Assembly (NCBI GenBank): GCA_035578155.1
Contig: JAPWDM010000005.1
Coordinates: 37,844,108 to 37,908,107, forward strand
DNA: 64,000 nucleotides
DNA from: Brachynemurus nebulosus
Lineage: Eukaryota; Arthropoda; Insecta; Neuroptera; Myrmeleontidae
Direction of reading: 5' to 3'
In this document: positions 36,146 through 47,273 of the stretch, in pieces
How the letters are laid out: each line of letters begins with the position of its first letter
Numbering within the stretch: the stretch's first letter is position 1
Position numbers and translations under genes: made by a program
Notes under the pieces: generated by a model
What the model was told of the DNA's origin: nothing
The model's input: the letters and a program-made list of their open reading frames with translations, nothing else
The model's database searches: none

Positions 36146-37444
36146 CTTTGTCGTTTAAATTTTGATTTTTGTAGACTAAAAACAAATAAATGTATAATAC
36201 ATAATGATGTCACGGGGGTAAAATTTACTATTGATTTTTTTTTTAAATTTTAGTAATTTTTGGGAAAAATTTTTATCAACCGGGAAAAAGTTTTAATTTA
36301 GCTTAGCTACAAAGTGAATTAAATTTTAATTTTCCCTGTCTAAAAAAAAATTAACTTGCTAACGTCATAAATATTTATACCTTTTTTAAAGTTGGGTCAA
36401 ATTTTTTATTGGTCTTAGGGTAAAAATTTTACTAAAAATAAAAAAAAATGTTAGCAAGAATTTAGAATCAAATCAACCACTATGTTTCTGACTGATTCTG
36501 TTTTTCACAAATCTTTCATTACTATGTAACACATAGTGATTGGTGATAAAAAAAATCATCTGTAAGTTTTATTATATCATTTACTTATAATTAAGGTGTG
36601 ATAAGCGCTAATAAAATTAGTGTATTTAAAAAAGATAAAGTACCATAAAGTTAACTACGTAAGCGGTAAGTCAAAAATCTTATGATCTTACTACGCAAAA
36701 AATAAATATTGCCCCATTGTAACTTATCAATTATCATTATATGAGTAAATTACAAACTGAAAATTTGAAAAATATTTTTATGTTTAGTGACCATGAATAT
36801 CTATCTAATGATAATAAGATATATTCATATTATTAATTTGTATTCACACCTTTGTACTTATTTGCTAATATATCTATTCTTATAGGTTCTGAACAGTGAA
36901 ATATGATCTAACATTTATCACAGATATTTTTTTATAGAATATTTTTAATTGTTGTGTTAAATATGTGATGTTTTATTAGACAAGTGTTATTTTCTGGGAG
37001 TGTTATGTGGAATTTTCTGTCGGTTTCTGTTTGAAGTTTATGATATATTTTATAATTAATGTTTTCCAAAAAATAACTGTTTTATTTTTAATTGTTTATG
37101 ATTTTCTCACTGGTATCTCATTATATTTTGGTGGGATAGTTTGGTTCTATGATTAATTGTAAAGTTTGTGTATTATTTCATTGTTTCAATTTAAAACTGA
37201 GATTAAATTTTTAGATTTGTTTGTTGAATTTAGCATTGTTTCGAGAATTTTGTTAATGGTAAAGTGTTTAACGAAGAAATAAGAGAAAAAATTTCTTTAG
37301 TTTTCGTTTTGTAGCGTTCATCCGAAATTTTAATACGTTCGTTGTCTCTTTTATTAATGTCATTGTATTTGTGCGGTGCGGTCCAGTGTTAAATCTCAGG
37401 ACATTGGAAAGTTTTAGTAAGGATTTTCATTTTTCGTTAGAAAC

Positions 37445-37974
37445 TAGGGATGATCGATATTAGAAAAACATCGATGTCAATATCGATTCAAGAAATCGAT
37501 ATACGATATATATCGAAAGAAAAACATCGATGTTTATGTAGCAAAATAAACAACCATTATAATCTATTGTTTATTTATTAAAAATTAACATTGCCAATAT
37601 TTATTTGGTACACTTTGCAAAAAAGTCACTTTGTTAGAAGTTTCCCCTTTAATCTGTTCCTTTGTTGATACAAATGCTGCCTAGCTTTTGAGAAAAGTCT
37701 CTCTGAAACTGTTGAAGTTGCTGTGCAACACAAATATTTAATGGCAATTTTTTTCAAGTTTGGATAAGTGGTTCCTAGAACATGCCATAAAGTAATGGAT
37801 CTTGTTTTAAATCAACTACAGGACTTTTTAAATACTGGATAGCATAGACTAAAATGGATGTTTCGATATTATTCTCGTAACATCGATGTGTCGATGTTAT
37901 CGAGAACATAACATCGATGTTTTCCGGCTAAACATCGATGATTTTCTACCATCGATGAATATCGATCATTCCTA
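37445..37974. mobile_element. hAT element with decayed transposase C-terminus
   Basis: The ends TAGGGATGATCGATATT and AATATCGATCATTCCTA are inverted with one mismatch. Exact 8-bp duplications TTAGAAAC lie at 37437-37444 and 37975-37982. Subterminal ATCGATGT-type repeats crowd both sides. The 530-bp body retains a recognisable transposase fragment on the minus strand (separate entry), so this element is an internally deleted derivative of an autonomous hAT. Confidence 0.92.
37626..37775 (-). pseudogene. hAT transposase C-terminal dimerisation domain, relic
   Basis: The minus-strand reading frame is open from 37775 to a TGA at 37626. It contains LKKIAIKYLCCTATSTVSER followed by LFSKARQHLYQQRNRLKGK. 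This matches the hAT dimerisation region in which a helix leads to (T/S)S..SERLFS and then a basic RN/SRL segment. A stop directly upstream (TAG before the frame) and the absence of N-terminal and catalytic regions show it is broken. It lies inside the 8-bp-duplication-bounded element at 37445-37974. Confidence 0.85.
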
Positions 37975-38149
37975 TTAGAAACACACGCAAATCCAAGAGG
38001 ACAATTCAACTACTTCACATATAAATACATATAAATAATTCGGCGTTTCATATTTCGTTTCCAAATTTTAGTTGATGATTCTTGGGATATAAAGGAACGA
38101 AAATACCGGGGAAAAACAATTAGTAATGTCGAGCCGAGAAGCAGAAGTT

Positions 38150-38245
38150 AGTCTATTAATCGACTAAAGTTATTTTTCAGACAAAATTAGTCATTAGTCG
38201 AAAATATTGAGTAAAGAATAGTCGATTAATCGACTAAATTTTTAG
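38150..38245. repeat. Cluster of TTAGTCGATTAATCGACTAA-type palindromes
   Basis: CTATTAATCGACTAA, TTAGTCATTAGTCGA and GTCGATTAATCGACTAA follow each other within 100 bp. Such palindrome clusters are typical of subterminal regions of hAT-like elements with ATCGAT-rich ends. No outer ends were identified. Confidence 0.5.
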
Positions 38246-38484
38246 TCAAATTCATGAGTAGGGTAACTTAGATAACTCTTTCAAAAATGATGTTTTCTTT
38301 TGAATTTAATTATTAACTTTTAATATTTTTTTTAAGAAAAAAAAGATGTGACATATACAATGTGTTAATCACATAAAAATGAAATAATATATATAACTAA
38401 CTACAAATAAATAATTTTTTATTTTTTGAGGTTTTATAAATAATTCAAAAAAATTATTAAATCCAACATCACTAACGTACGTAC

Positions 38485-38783
38485 GCAGAGCCAGACCTAT
38501 AGCTATTATGAGGGGGGGGGGGGTGTGTGGCAAACTTTGCTAACGGCGCCCTTCGCGACAAAAATGCCAAATTAAAAATTTTGACGCATCGACATTTTTT
38601 CAAACTTTTCCCTGCAAAAAAACGTCCAAATTGCATTTTTGCGCTCAACTTAAGTTTTTGGCGCTTCTAACACTGCTAAAAGTAACTGACGAGCGAAAAA
38701 AAAACCTCCGACTTCACCGTTTTGGCGCCACTAAAAGCTTGCAGGGGGGCACGTGCCCTCGCTGCCTCCTAGATTCGGCCCTG
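38485..38783. mobile_element. hAT-type non-autonomous element (CAGGGCCGG family)
   Basis: The left end CAGAGCCAGACCTATAG and right end CTAGATTCGGCCCTG are inverted. Flanks TACGTACG and TATGTGCG match at 6 of 8. The interior shares TTTTGGCGCC and AAAGCTTGCAGGG with the 15327 element, so the two belong to one family. It contains a 12-14 nt G run. Confidence 0.75.
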
Positions 38784-38791
38784 TATGTGCG

Positions 38792-39814
38792 ACCCGGTGT
38801 GACGTAACATAGATTATAGATTATAAGTTGTAAATAAACTTTGGATTTATTGTTGAAAAAACCATTTTAATATATTGTTCAATCATTATTGCGTATATCA
38901 CAATAGGAAAAGTTTTACCATTGTTCTGTTAGTTTCAATTAATAGCTTTAACTTCTACTCTACTTATTGTGATCTTACTTTTAATAATAATTTTTTTTTC
39001 AAATTAAAAAACTGTAATTATCTAAAAATAGTTGAATTAAAATTACTCTTTCTAGAAATAAATAAAGTTAGCTAATAATGGTAATTCTAAATGTATATTA
39101 TTAATATAAAAAGTTTGCTTTGTTTAATTTAATTTAAAAACCGTACATTTTTATCATATATCATAGCAAACTTACAAATGCATTTGTAAAGCTTTTGTGG
39201 ATTTGTGATGCACTTTAACGTGACACATGATTTTCTTTGATCAAAATCATTCTTCAGATTTTCAGTCTCAATAGATTTTCTTATCAATAATTATGATATG
39301 AAATTTCTTTCTGTACGATACTGTAAAACTTAGGGTCCCAGTGAAATTACATGTAAAGAAAAATTGTTACAGTAAGTAAATTACTGATCAGATATGACCT
39401 TGGTGATAATTAAGGCAAGACAGTTCCCAAAAAGTATTTTACGCAAATCGCAAAATCACTTTAATCTTCCAATTTGAACGTATTAATAAAATTAATATTT
39501 TTGGCCTAAAGCGTCAGAATATTGTATTATTTGTACACGATTTTGTATTTTGAAATTTTCCAAAAAGGTCGAAATTCGCTCAGTTGGAACTTACATCCGA
39601 TTAATAATAATCAAAGTCTACCTATAATGTATTCTCAAAATTAACAAAATTTGATCCATATCTAGTCGGTGTAATGAATAAACCATAACCATGATGATTT
39701 AATATTGTACATGTGTTTTCATTTAAATTTTTAATGTTGATATAATAGTGAAAGTCAAAATAAAGTATATGAATAAAATAAATTAATAAGTGTAAAAAAA
39801 TAATAAAAAAAGTT
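38792..39814. other. Intergenic sequence, no gene seen
   Basis: This is AT-rich sequence between a hAT element and the tRNA gene. No coding or structured feature was recognised. Confidence 0.45.
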
Positions 39815-39898
39815 TGTCAGGTGTGGGGTTCGAACCCACGCTCCCGTTTGGGAACCAGAGCTTAAATCTGGCGCCTTAGACCACTCGGCCAACCTGAC
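39815..39898 (-). tRNA. tRNA-Leu: tRNA-Leu (anticodon TAA)
   Basis: The minus-strand transcript folds into a class II tRNA. The acceptor stem GTCAGGT pairs with ACCTGAC and is followed by discriminator A. The D-arm/A-box is TGGCCGAGTGG. The anticodon stem CCAGA/TCTGG closes the loop TTTAAGC, giving anticodon TAA (reads UUA). A long variable arm and the T-arm/B-box GGGTTCGAACCCC follow. No intron is present. A T7 run just beyond the 3' end is a good Pol III terminator. UUA is a favoured Leu codon in an AT-rich genome. Confidence 0.97.
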
Positions 39899-40342
39899 TG
39901 ATATTTAGCGTGTTTTTAAATATAAATGGTATCAAGCGAATGGTATTGTTTATTTACCATATACAGTAAAGTTCAAAACAATTGTACCATACGTATTACA
40001 GTACTATAAATAATACTGTATTGAAATTTATTATTATCTTAAGAATGAAATGTTGGTGATTCGAATTGTTTAAAAACGTGACCTTTACCTTATTTATATT
40101 ATTTTCAATTGCAATCGTTAGTCAGTGAAAAACTTATGTTTCTGCTTCAAATTGACCATTATTTGTTTCGAAATATGTACTTGCCGTACCTATTGTATTT
40201 TATAGCAAGGAAAACTTATCAAAATGATTTAATACACAAACTTTAATATATATTTTTAATTTTTACAAAAAAAAAAAATAAACTAAAATTGTTTTTTGAA
40301 AAAAAGTTTACTTAAATGAGGCTTCCAAAATTGTGTACAATT

Positions 40343-40449
40343 ATGGGACCTGGTGGTGAAAGTTTACAGTTAGTAATTGGATCCAGTGTGGGCGTTGGAT
40401 TCGTTGCCGGGGCATGTTATCTCCTCGTTTGTGGATTTAAATGGTTGGG
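40343..40449 (+). CDS. Possible first coding exon of an unrecognised membrane protein
   Basis: ATGG in a good start context opens MGPGGESLQLVIGSSVGVGF and then a hydrophobic helix ending GFKWLG. It stops at a GTATGT donor in phase 2. Base composition is clearly higher in GC than the surroundings and codon use looks coding. An in-frame ATG at 40316 is in poorer context. I could not find the following exon and do not recognise the protein. Confidence 0.35.
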
Positions 40450-40536
40450 GTATGTAATTTTCAAATTTTTTTTTTATCTATAAACACAATTACAGTTAGT
40501 TAAAGCGGATCTCATCTCAGAAAGAGTGATACTCAC

Positions 40537-40758
40537 GTCTCTGGTTTTTGTTACATTTTTGACTCTTCAGTGTTTCTTGTTCAATAACCGCGCATGAATT
40601 GAAGTATGAAATTAATATTTTTTCATATAAATATTTTGTTCGTTTTACGTTGCGTACAGGTGTTGTCGCATACCAATTATCATAATACGTACAACCGTAG
40701 TTCCACCATATGACATACAATTCAAACCGTTTCCGGTATAAGTACACGTATGATGTAT
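40537..40758 (-). CDS. Possible internal exon, unrecognised gene
   Basis: A strong acceptor (T-run then AG) precedes 222 nt that are open in one frame only and end at a GTGAGT donor; incoming and outgoing phases are both 1. The peptide includes YLYRKRFELYVIWWNYGC and YDNWYATTPVRNVKRTKYL, with three cysteines and a basic end. The symmetric phase and good splice sites argue for an exon, but no neighbouring exons were located and the family is unknown. Confidence 0.3.
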
Positions 40759-41115
40759 CTAAAAAAAAATATTAGTTATGAGCCGGACTTATTTATAAAA
40801 CACGAAAAAATAAATATTACTTCAGGATATGAATATTTTTCGAAATCAATCAGTTTTTATAAATCTCGTGTTTAAAATGTATATTTCCGTTGTTGGCTAC
40901 TTTGACGTGAAATTTCCCTCTGCGATCACTTTTCTTCCCATTTCCTAAGAGTTGATGTGAAGATCTGTGAAAAAATTCTGTATTTCGATTTATCTGAAAC
41001 TGAAAACTAGAATTTTACATATATTATAGCGTTAGAACTATCGTTAAGCAAAAATTCCGATCTGGAGATTGGGATTAGTGCTTAAAAAGACCGAAATCTT
41101 GGGTGTAGTATCAAC

Positions 41116-41843
41116 TAGAGATGTCGATTTTAAATCGATTAATCGAAGCTTAAAAAATCGATTCTTTTTTCGATTTTTTTAATTTGAATCGATTCATGAA
41201 TCGATTATTAAAAGTAAGAGATCGATAACCGATTTTTTTTAAAAATAATTTCATTTTAGTTGTAATTTTACAAAGAAACATGTGTTAAAATGAAACACCA
41301 AAAACGTTATTGTTAATAAATTGTCACTTTTTACTTGTTATTATCAACGAATCCCCCATGTGGCTCCATATAAATACATATACATATATACGCACTATTT
41401 TGTCCAGGAGAAGACTATTAATACAAAGGAAAGGAAGACCACCTATGGGGCTAACGATCCCTTTCTTCAAAAGCATCTTATTCAGAAAAGATTTTTTTGT
41501 CAGTTTGTTTGAAATTTTTGAATAGTAAACTTGGTTCATTCCGTGGTATTCGTCCTACATATTCAATTGTGTTATTTGCTATAATTATAATTGAAAAGTT
41601 AACTCATCGCCTGACAAATATAACGTAAAGCGTTTTTACACGATATTTCCCATGTACTATCAATTAAGTCCCTTAACAAAAATTATCAGCTAATTTTTAT
41701 TAAACTTTTCAAAATTTCGATTTTTTAAATCGATCTCACAGAATCGATTTTTTTTTAGCCGATTTTTTTTTGAATCGATTTTTTTAATTTCGATTTAAAT
41801 CGATTCAAAAATCGATCTTTTTTTTGGAGAATCGACATCTCTA
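41116..41843. mobile_element. hAT-type element with exact target duplication
   Basis: The ends TAGAGATGTCGATTTTAAAT and GAGAATCGACATCTCTA are inverted. Exact 8-bp duplications GTATCAAC lie at 41108-41115 and 41844-41851. Dense AATCGATTT subterminal repeats lie at both ends. The interior ORFs at 41310-41540 occur on both strands and show no transposase motifs, so the 728-bp element is taken as non-autonomous. Confidence 0.92.
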
Positions 41844-41851
41844 GTATCAAC

Positions 41852-42685
41852 AGCCTGTTTAATCTAATATGAACAAGCTTCTGTTAATTTTTTTCAACTT
41901 TTAGAACATTTTGTAGTATATAATTATCCATAAAAAGATCTTTATTAGTGTATTCTTCGTATTCCTAATATTTTATTATTTTATATTGAATATTTTATAT
42001 TTTATAAAACAATTAAAAGGGACATTAACAATTAAAATGATTTTTCCAGTTTACGCATTTCATTGTTAGTAGATCAAAGTATATCTATATGGGAGAAATT
42101 TATTTGCGTAGTTTCTCATATTTTTTAGTGTGCTTGTAATGAGTTTAATGAGGAAATTACTTTGGAAGTGTTAATTTTATGACAAAAAGTATAGATATAT
42201 TTATTGTTGGTGTTGTACGAAAAAAAATTTGTCAAATGATAACATGAGCTTTTAATTAGAACTATTGTGTAAAACAAAATCATGCAAAAAAATTCCATAG
42301 GAGTAACTCTGGCCACTGATACGACAATATAAGCTGATCAGGTTGTGTTGTAGGTGTTATTTATTTGCAGAAATTTTAATCAAACTATTTAAAATGGTGT
42401 TAAAAGACTTAAATATAATATACATATTTTAACAATAATTAATTATTGTTTTCCTGTCCTTATCATTTAATTAATTTACGAAATAAAATATTTCAATTTT
42501 TGATTATAAAATTTTTAAAAATACCTATTTAAAATAAATTGTTTTCATTGAAAAATTCTATTTAATTTTACATTGACAATTCAAACTTCAAAGAATATTG
42601 ATTTGTATTTTGAAATACTAATTAAAAAATAATAAAATGTTAATTACGCTATTATGTTTTTTTTCTTTTGTAGTACAAGCATGTA
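41852..42685. other. Intergenic sequence, no gene seen
   Basis: This is AT-rich sequence between two mobile elements with no ORF or repeat of note. Confidence 0.45.
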
Positions 42686-44065
42686 TAGGGGTGACCGGGG
42701 TAATTGTGAATGGATTTTCATGAGTTGAGATAAAAGCGTTGTTTTAAGTATTTTTTATTTTATATATCACATTATGGTTGATTTATTTTTAATTCTACAT
42801 TATTCAGGATGCACCACACAAATTTTGAGCAAATTCGTATGAAAAACAAAAATTTTGTAAGCCATTCACATTTCTCCGGTGCGGTTTTGCAAATCTTATG
42901 AATTTCGGGGTAAAAGTGAATGCCATCAGAAAAATTAATTAGAATGGATTACAAGAGAAGTGTGGTACGTCAGAGTAAAGCCCAGCTCAAATTATTCACA
43001 TTTACTCAACTTTCAAATTTTTTTATCATACTTTAGCGGTCACAATTTCTCTTTGTTTAATGCAAGTTACGCATACCTCAAATTTCTACAAAAAAATCAA
43101 GGTTAAAGAAAAATAACAAAAATTGTAGGAACAAATTTATTACAAGCTAAAAATGATATTTTGATGATATTTTGTCATTTTATCATATAAAAAATCAAAA
43201 TAATCCATGTATTCACTCAAAAACAAGGAAAATAAGACTTTTTCAACGAAATACATTTAAATATTGAAAAATATTTAAAGTTTAAATTACTTTGTCAATT
43301 TCAGGAAATTAAAATTATATTTATGCTTAACGCGTTTTCAGCCCTTTCGGCCATCCTCAGAGTATGGCCGAAAGGGCTGAAAACGCGCTAAGTATAAATA
43401 TAATTTTAATTTCGTGAAATTGACAAAGTAATTTAAACTTTAAATATTTTTCAATATTTAAAATGAAATTTCACAAAGTAAATCTCTCAACAGTGAATTA
43501 TTTAAAGAAATACATTTAGTTTACATGAATAAAAAACAACAATTTTTTTTTTGTATTGTTTGTACAACAGAAACTTGTACAATAAGGTCACCAGCACCTT
43601 CATCAACATTTTCAACTCTGAAAAGGACACTACTGAAATTTTTGACCGAATGGGGGCATTTGTGAATGACGTTCACAATTACCTCACAATTTTAAAATCA
43701 TGGGGTAATTATGAATTGGTGATAAATTGTCCAATTTCTTTAGCAATTAATAAGGAACCCTCTCAGGGCTTAGACCACTTTTTTAAAAGTACTTTTAACC
43801 ATTTCTTACCTTTTAAAAAAAGAAAATGTATTTAAAAAAATTTTTTTTTGAGTATTTGTCGAAGTAAGATACATAAAATTTTGCAAGGGTTTTTCCAAAA
43901 AAAAAGATACTAATACTTGGAGAATTGTTATGAAATTTTAATAGCATATTAAGAAAGGACAGAAAAACATATTAAGAGTTGATTTTTAACAATATTAATG
44001 TTATTTTAGAAATTATAGGCGCCGTTCACAATTGCCCCAATTCACAATTACCCCGGTCAACCCTA
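42686..44065. mobile_element. 1.38-kb terminal-inverted-repeat element, superfamily unclear
   Basis: The left end is TAGGGGTGACCGGGGTAATT followed by GTGAATGG. The right-end complement is TAGGGTTGACCGGGGTAATT followed by GTGAATTGG. They match over about 28 bp. Flanking CATGTA and CATGTT suggest a 5- to 6-bp target duplication. The GTGAA...TTCAC motif recurs inside (near 42900 and 43660). The ORF at 43551-43835 spans such repeats and is not protein-like. A 206-bp hairpin sits in the middle. Confidence 0.75.
43256..43462. repeat. 206-bp near-perfect hairpin
   Basis: The central 24-nt arms (43331-43354 and 43364-43387, beginning CGCGTTTTCAGCCCTTTCGG) are exact complements around the loop CCTCAGAGT. 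The complementarity continues outward with few mismatches to ATTTAAATATTG at the left and CAATATTTAAA at the right. It lies inside the element at 42686-44065 and is probably a nested snap-back MITE. Confidence 0.9.
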
Positions 44066-45592
44066 CATGTTTATTTACTGTTGGTATTGTTGTAATATTA
44101 GAATTGTTAGTTGTTACCTATGATGTAATAGTAAAAAGTATTTAGTTATGAATATTTTCGTTTATTGTTGAATTGCTTAAGATTTTTCACTACAGGTATA
44201 AATAGAGAAATTTTTTTAGTGTATTTTATTGATATTTAAGTAATTTTCCAACTGATTTACCATACAAGATGATCCACATAAAATGTATCAAAATAAAATA
44301 AAAAGTTTTCTCCCTTCTCTTTTCAAAGAGCGCAAAATGAGACTGTATATGAAACATTTTTTTTAAATGATGCTTTATTAGATTAATCACATTATATACT
44401 AATAATATGTTTATAGCGAGACTTAAAAAGACTAAAACGTATATTTCTTTCTTCTCTTTGCCGCACCTATATTACCAAACCAACCATTATTATATACCAT
44501 TAACGAGTGTATGACAAATCATATGCAGGGTCCTAATGGGTTAATGATTTATTATGAACGGCTGCACTCAGATTCGTAAAATATGTAACAGTTTTAATGT
44601 TTTAACTCTTTATTCTCTTGCCATTACAAATAAATACTTAAATATTAAAGCTTAAGACATTTTTTTAAATCGAAATCAGCTTTCACTCTTCTCAAATATT
44701 TTTCTTCTCTTAAAGGGTTTATCATCATAGACTGGCGTAGACCAACCCACAATTCAATCTTTTGTTTCCCGTTTGTTCCGCAAAGACCTTTACATTTTTC
44801 TGATCAATTCAATTTGGCCAACTGTTGAATTCTTCAACAATCCATAAAATTGGTCCGCTAAAAACAAAAAAATAATTGTTAATCCATCCCTTATATCCGT
44901 TCTTGTTCATTGTATTTTAACCGACAAATTACATACGTATAATATTTCTCTAGCGTACATCAACTAACAGTTTTAACAAATAAAATAAAAAGTAAAACTT
45001 TTTTGTATTGTTATACCTCATTAGGTATTTTTTTAAAAATTCGTTCAGTTACTTCAATTACTGTTAAATTAATTAACAAACTAATTAATAATTTAGTTTT
45101 AGTGGTGTTTCGTGAAATTATAGTTTTTTCCCGACGATTTACCAGGTTTTTCAAATGTACCAGGTAAGTTGATTCTAAATCGAGTAAAAAATTAAGCTCT
45201 CAGTAGTAATTAAACGTTCTTGACCCAAATTATCTAAAAATTGTAAGAGTAATATTATTTTAATGTTTAATATATTGGTTGCGTAATCTATTTATGTGCA
45301 TTTTTCATTTATATGTTGCAACATAACCTCTCTTGATTATACTTTGTGAGAGGTTATTGTTCCGAATAATTTCAGTCGGACAGATAATTTGAAAATTTTA
45401 ATTAAAATTAAATTAAGAAGTAATTTAAAATTACGTGTAATAATAGATTTTATATTCAATTAGTTACAGCCGTTACAGGTTGAAATCCATATGAAAATAA
45501 TAACTATTATTAGAGATTTTGAAATTATTGATTGAAAATAATATTAACGAAAATATTAAAAGAATATTAAGAACTATATTCTAAAACAAGAT
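44066..45592. other. Intergenic sequence, no gene seen
   Basis: This is 1.5 kb of AT-rich sequence. A strong donor-like CAG|GTAAGT follows ATGTAC near 45157-45168, but no exon can be built around it. Confidence 0.4.
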
Positions 45593-45600
45593 ATTTGATA

Positions 45601-45910
45601 CAGTGACGTAGTGAACATAACCGGCGCCCGGGGCACGACACTTTATTAGTGCCCCTCAGAGCCGGACCTAGCCTCGGGCGCGGCAGAGTCAAAAAATGGC
45701 GCCCCTGTAGAAAAAATATTGCCTTTTTCCTCCCAAAAAACAAGTGACGAGCAAAAAAAACCTCACATACCTCATTTTTTTGGTGCTCCCAAAGACCTGC
45801 CACCCTTTGGGACACATTTGACACCCCTCTTTGGAGCACATTTGGCGCCCCTCTACAAGTGGCGCCCGGTGCATGATAGACCCCCTTGCACCCCCGTCGC
45901 TACGCCTCTG
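45601..45910. mobile_element. hAT-type non-autonomous element (CAGTGRCGTAG family)
   Basis: The left end CAGTGACGTAGTGAAC and right end GTCGCTACGCCTCTG are inverted. Exact 8-bp duplications ATTTGATA lie at 45593-45600 and 45911-45918. The body is unusually GC-rich for the window and holds an inner CAGAGCCGGACCTAG, resembling the ends of the CAGGGCCGG family, which suggests a composite. ORFs through it are repeat translations. Confidence 0.9.
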
Positions 45911-46073
45911 ATTTGATATCTTGATATGATTTCCAAGAGATACATTGGTAGATTCACGGGTTTGAAGCGCTTTTACAAACGTTGCATTGACATCTGTTGG
46001 TGACGTTATTAAGCAGCATATTATTGACAATACAATTTATTGAATAATAATTTTATAACGCCAAGAAAATGAA

Positions 46074-46139
46074 GTATTATGAATGTTATGAAGCCATGCA
46101 GCATTTTTAAATTATGAAACTTCATGGCATTCGTAATAC
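46074..46139. repeat. Imperfect 66-bp hairpin
   Basis: GTATTATGAATGTTATGAAG and CTTCATGGCATTCGTAATAC form 20-nt arms with 17 matches. Unclassified. Confidence 0.6.
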
Positions 46140-47269
46140 AAATATGTAGGTATCTAATACAGGTAATACTTATTTTCTTTGGCTAACAATGTTAATTTAA
46201 AACGTTACCAACAGATGTCAGTGCTAGGTTATCGCAAGTTACTTGATTTTGTGAATTCTCTCGTTGTTGATTGGTAAATTTTGGGAGATTTATTCTAAAA
46301 CATTCTGTAAAATTAATCAAAGTGTCCGGTAGAATTATCTAAGAGCTTTAACATAGTAAGAACTTGCACTGAAAGAAGTGCAATATATCTAGTTTGTTAC
46401 ACGGTAGAGAAATAATAATATGCTTGCATATTAAGGAAATAACCGGTTAGCCATTTAATGGTTGTGGGTTCAAGGTTTATATTTCACCTTACTAAAAAAT
46501 ATTTCAAAAATAGTTCGTAAACTTATTATAAATTCATCTGTATGAATGTCACGAAACACAGTAATTCAAAAATGACCATGTAATTAGACCCTGTAACATT
46601 GTCATTAACATCAAAGTATAGGGTGTTCCCTACACAAAAATTCTGGATATTGTTACATAATTAAAAACTAACATAAGTGAAAAATAATAAAAGACGAGGA
46701 AAATTTAATGTTTTTAAAACTAAAATAAATGTTAGAGAGATAATATTATTTCTATCGGGTTTTGAATTCAAAACGCAAAATCTGATAAAAAAAAAAAAAC
46801 TCAACTGTAATTTAAATCTAAAAATTGTAATGTAATTAATTTTTTACCTTAAAAATATGATCAAGTTTTTATAAATGTAATTGTTTTTTGTTAAACGCCC
46901 ATGTGCTTTTGCAGTTAACTAGGCGGTTAATTAAAATATCAATATTTTTGAATATTTTATAAAAAAATATTCTATGTACCTATAATTACGATTCTGATCA
47001 CTTTTACAAAGGTAAGCTGAATGTAAATTATTTATCATTTTCAAGGGTATGGCCATTCGCATGTTCAAAAATTTTTGTTACCTTAATTTTGATTGTCATC
47101 AAGATCGACAACCTTGTTTTTTAATAGCGGTCATTCATTTTTTAATAAAACATATATAACGTGTGTTATAGGCGAAACTAGAAAAATGGCCGATTTTTAT
47201 TCAATAGACAGCAAATAAACCAGGTAGCTAGGGAACTGGTGACAATTACATTATATGATTTTATTGCCG
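46140..47269. other. Intergenic sequence, no gene seen
   Basis: No ORF, element ends or tandem repeats were recognised in this AT-rich stretch. Confidence 0.4.
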
Positions 47270-47273
47270 TTAA

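Noticed and set aside
43551..43835. 94-codon ORF inside the 42.7-44.1-kb element as a transposase remnant
   Set aside because: The reading frame crosses copies of the element's own GTGAAT/ATTCAC terminal motif and shows no transposase motif.
45719..46030. ORFs rich in Pro and Cys around 45.6-46.0 kb
   Set aside because: They translate the GC-rich hAT element bounded by ATTTGATA duplications.
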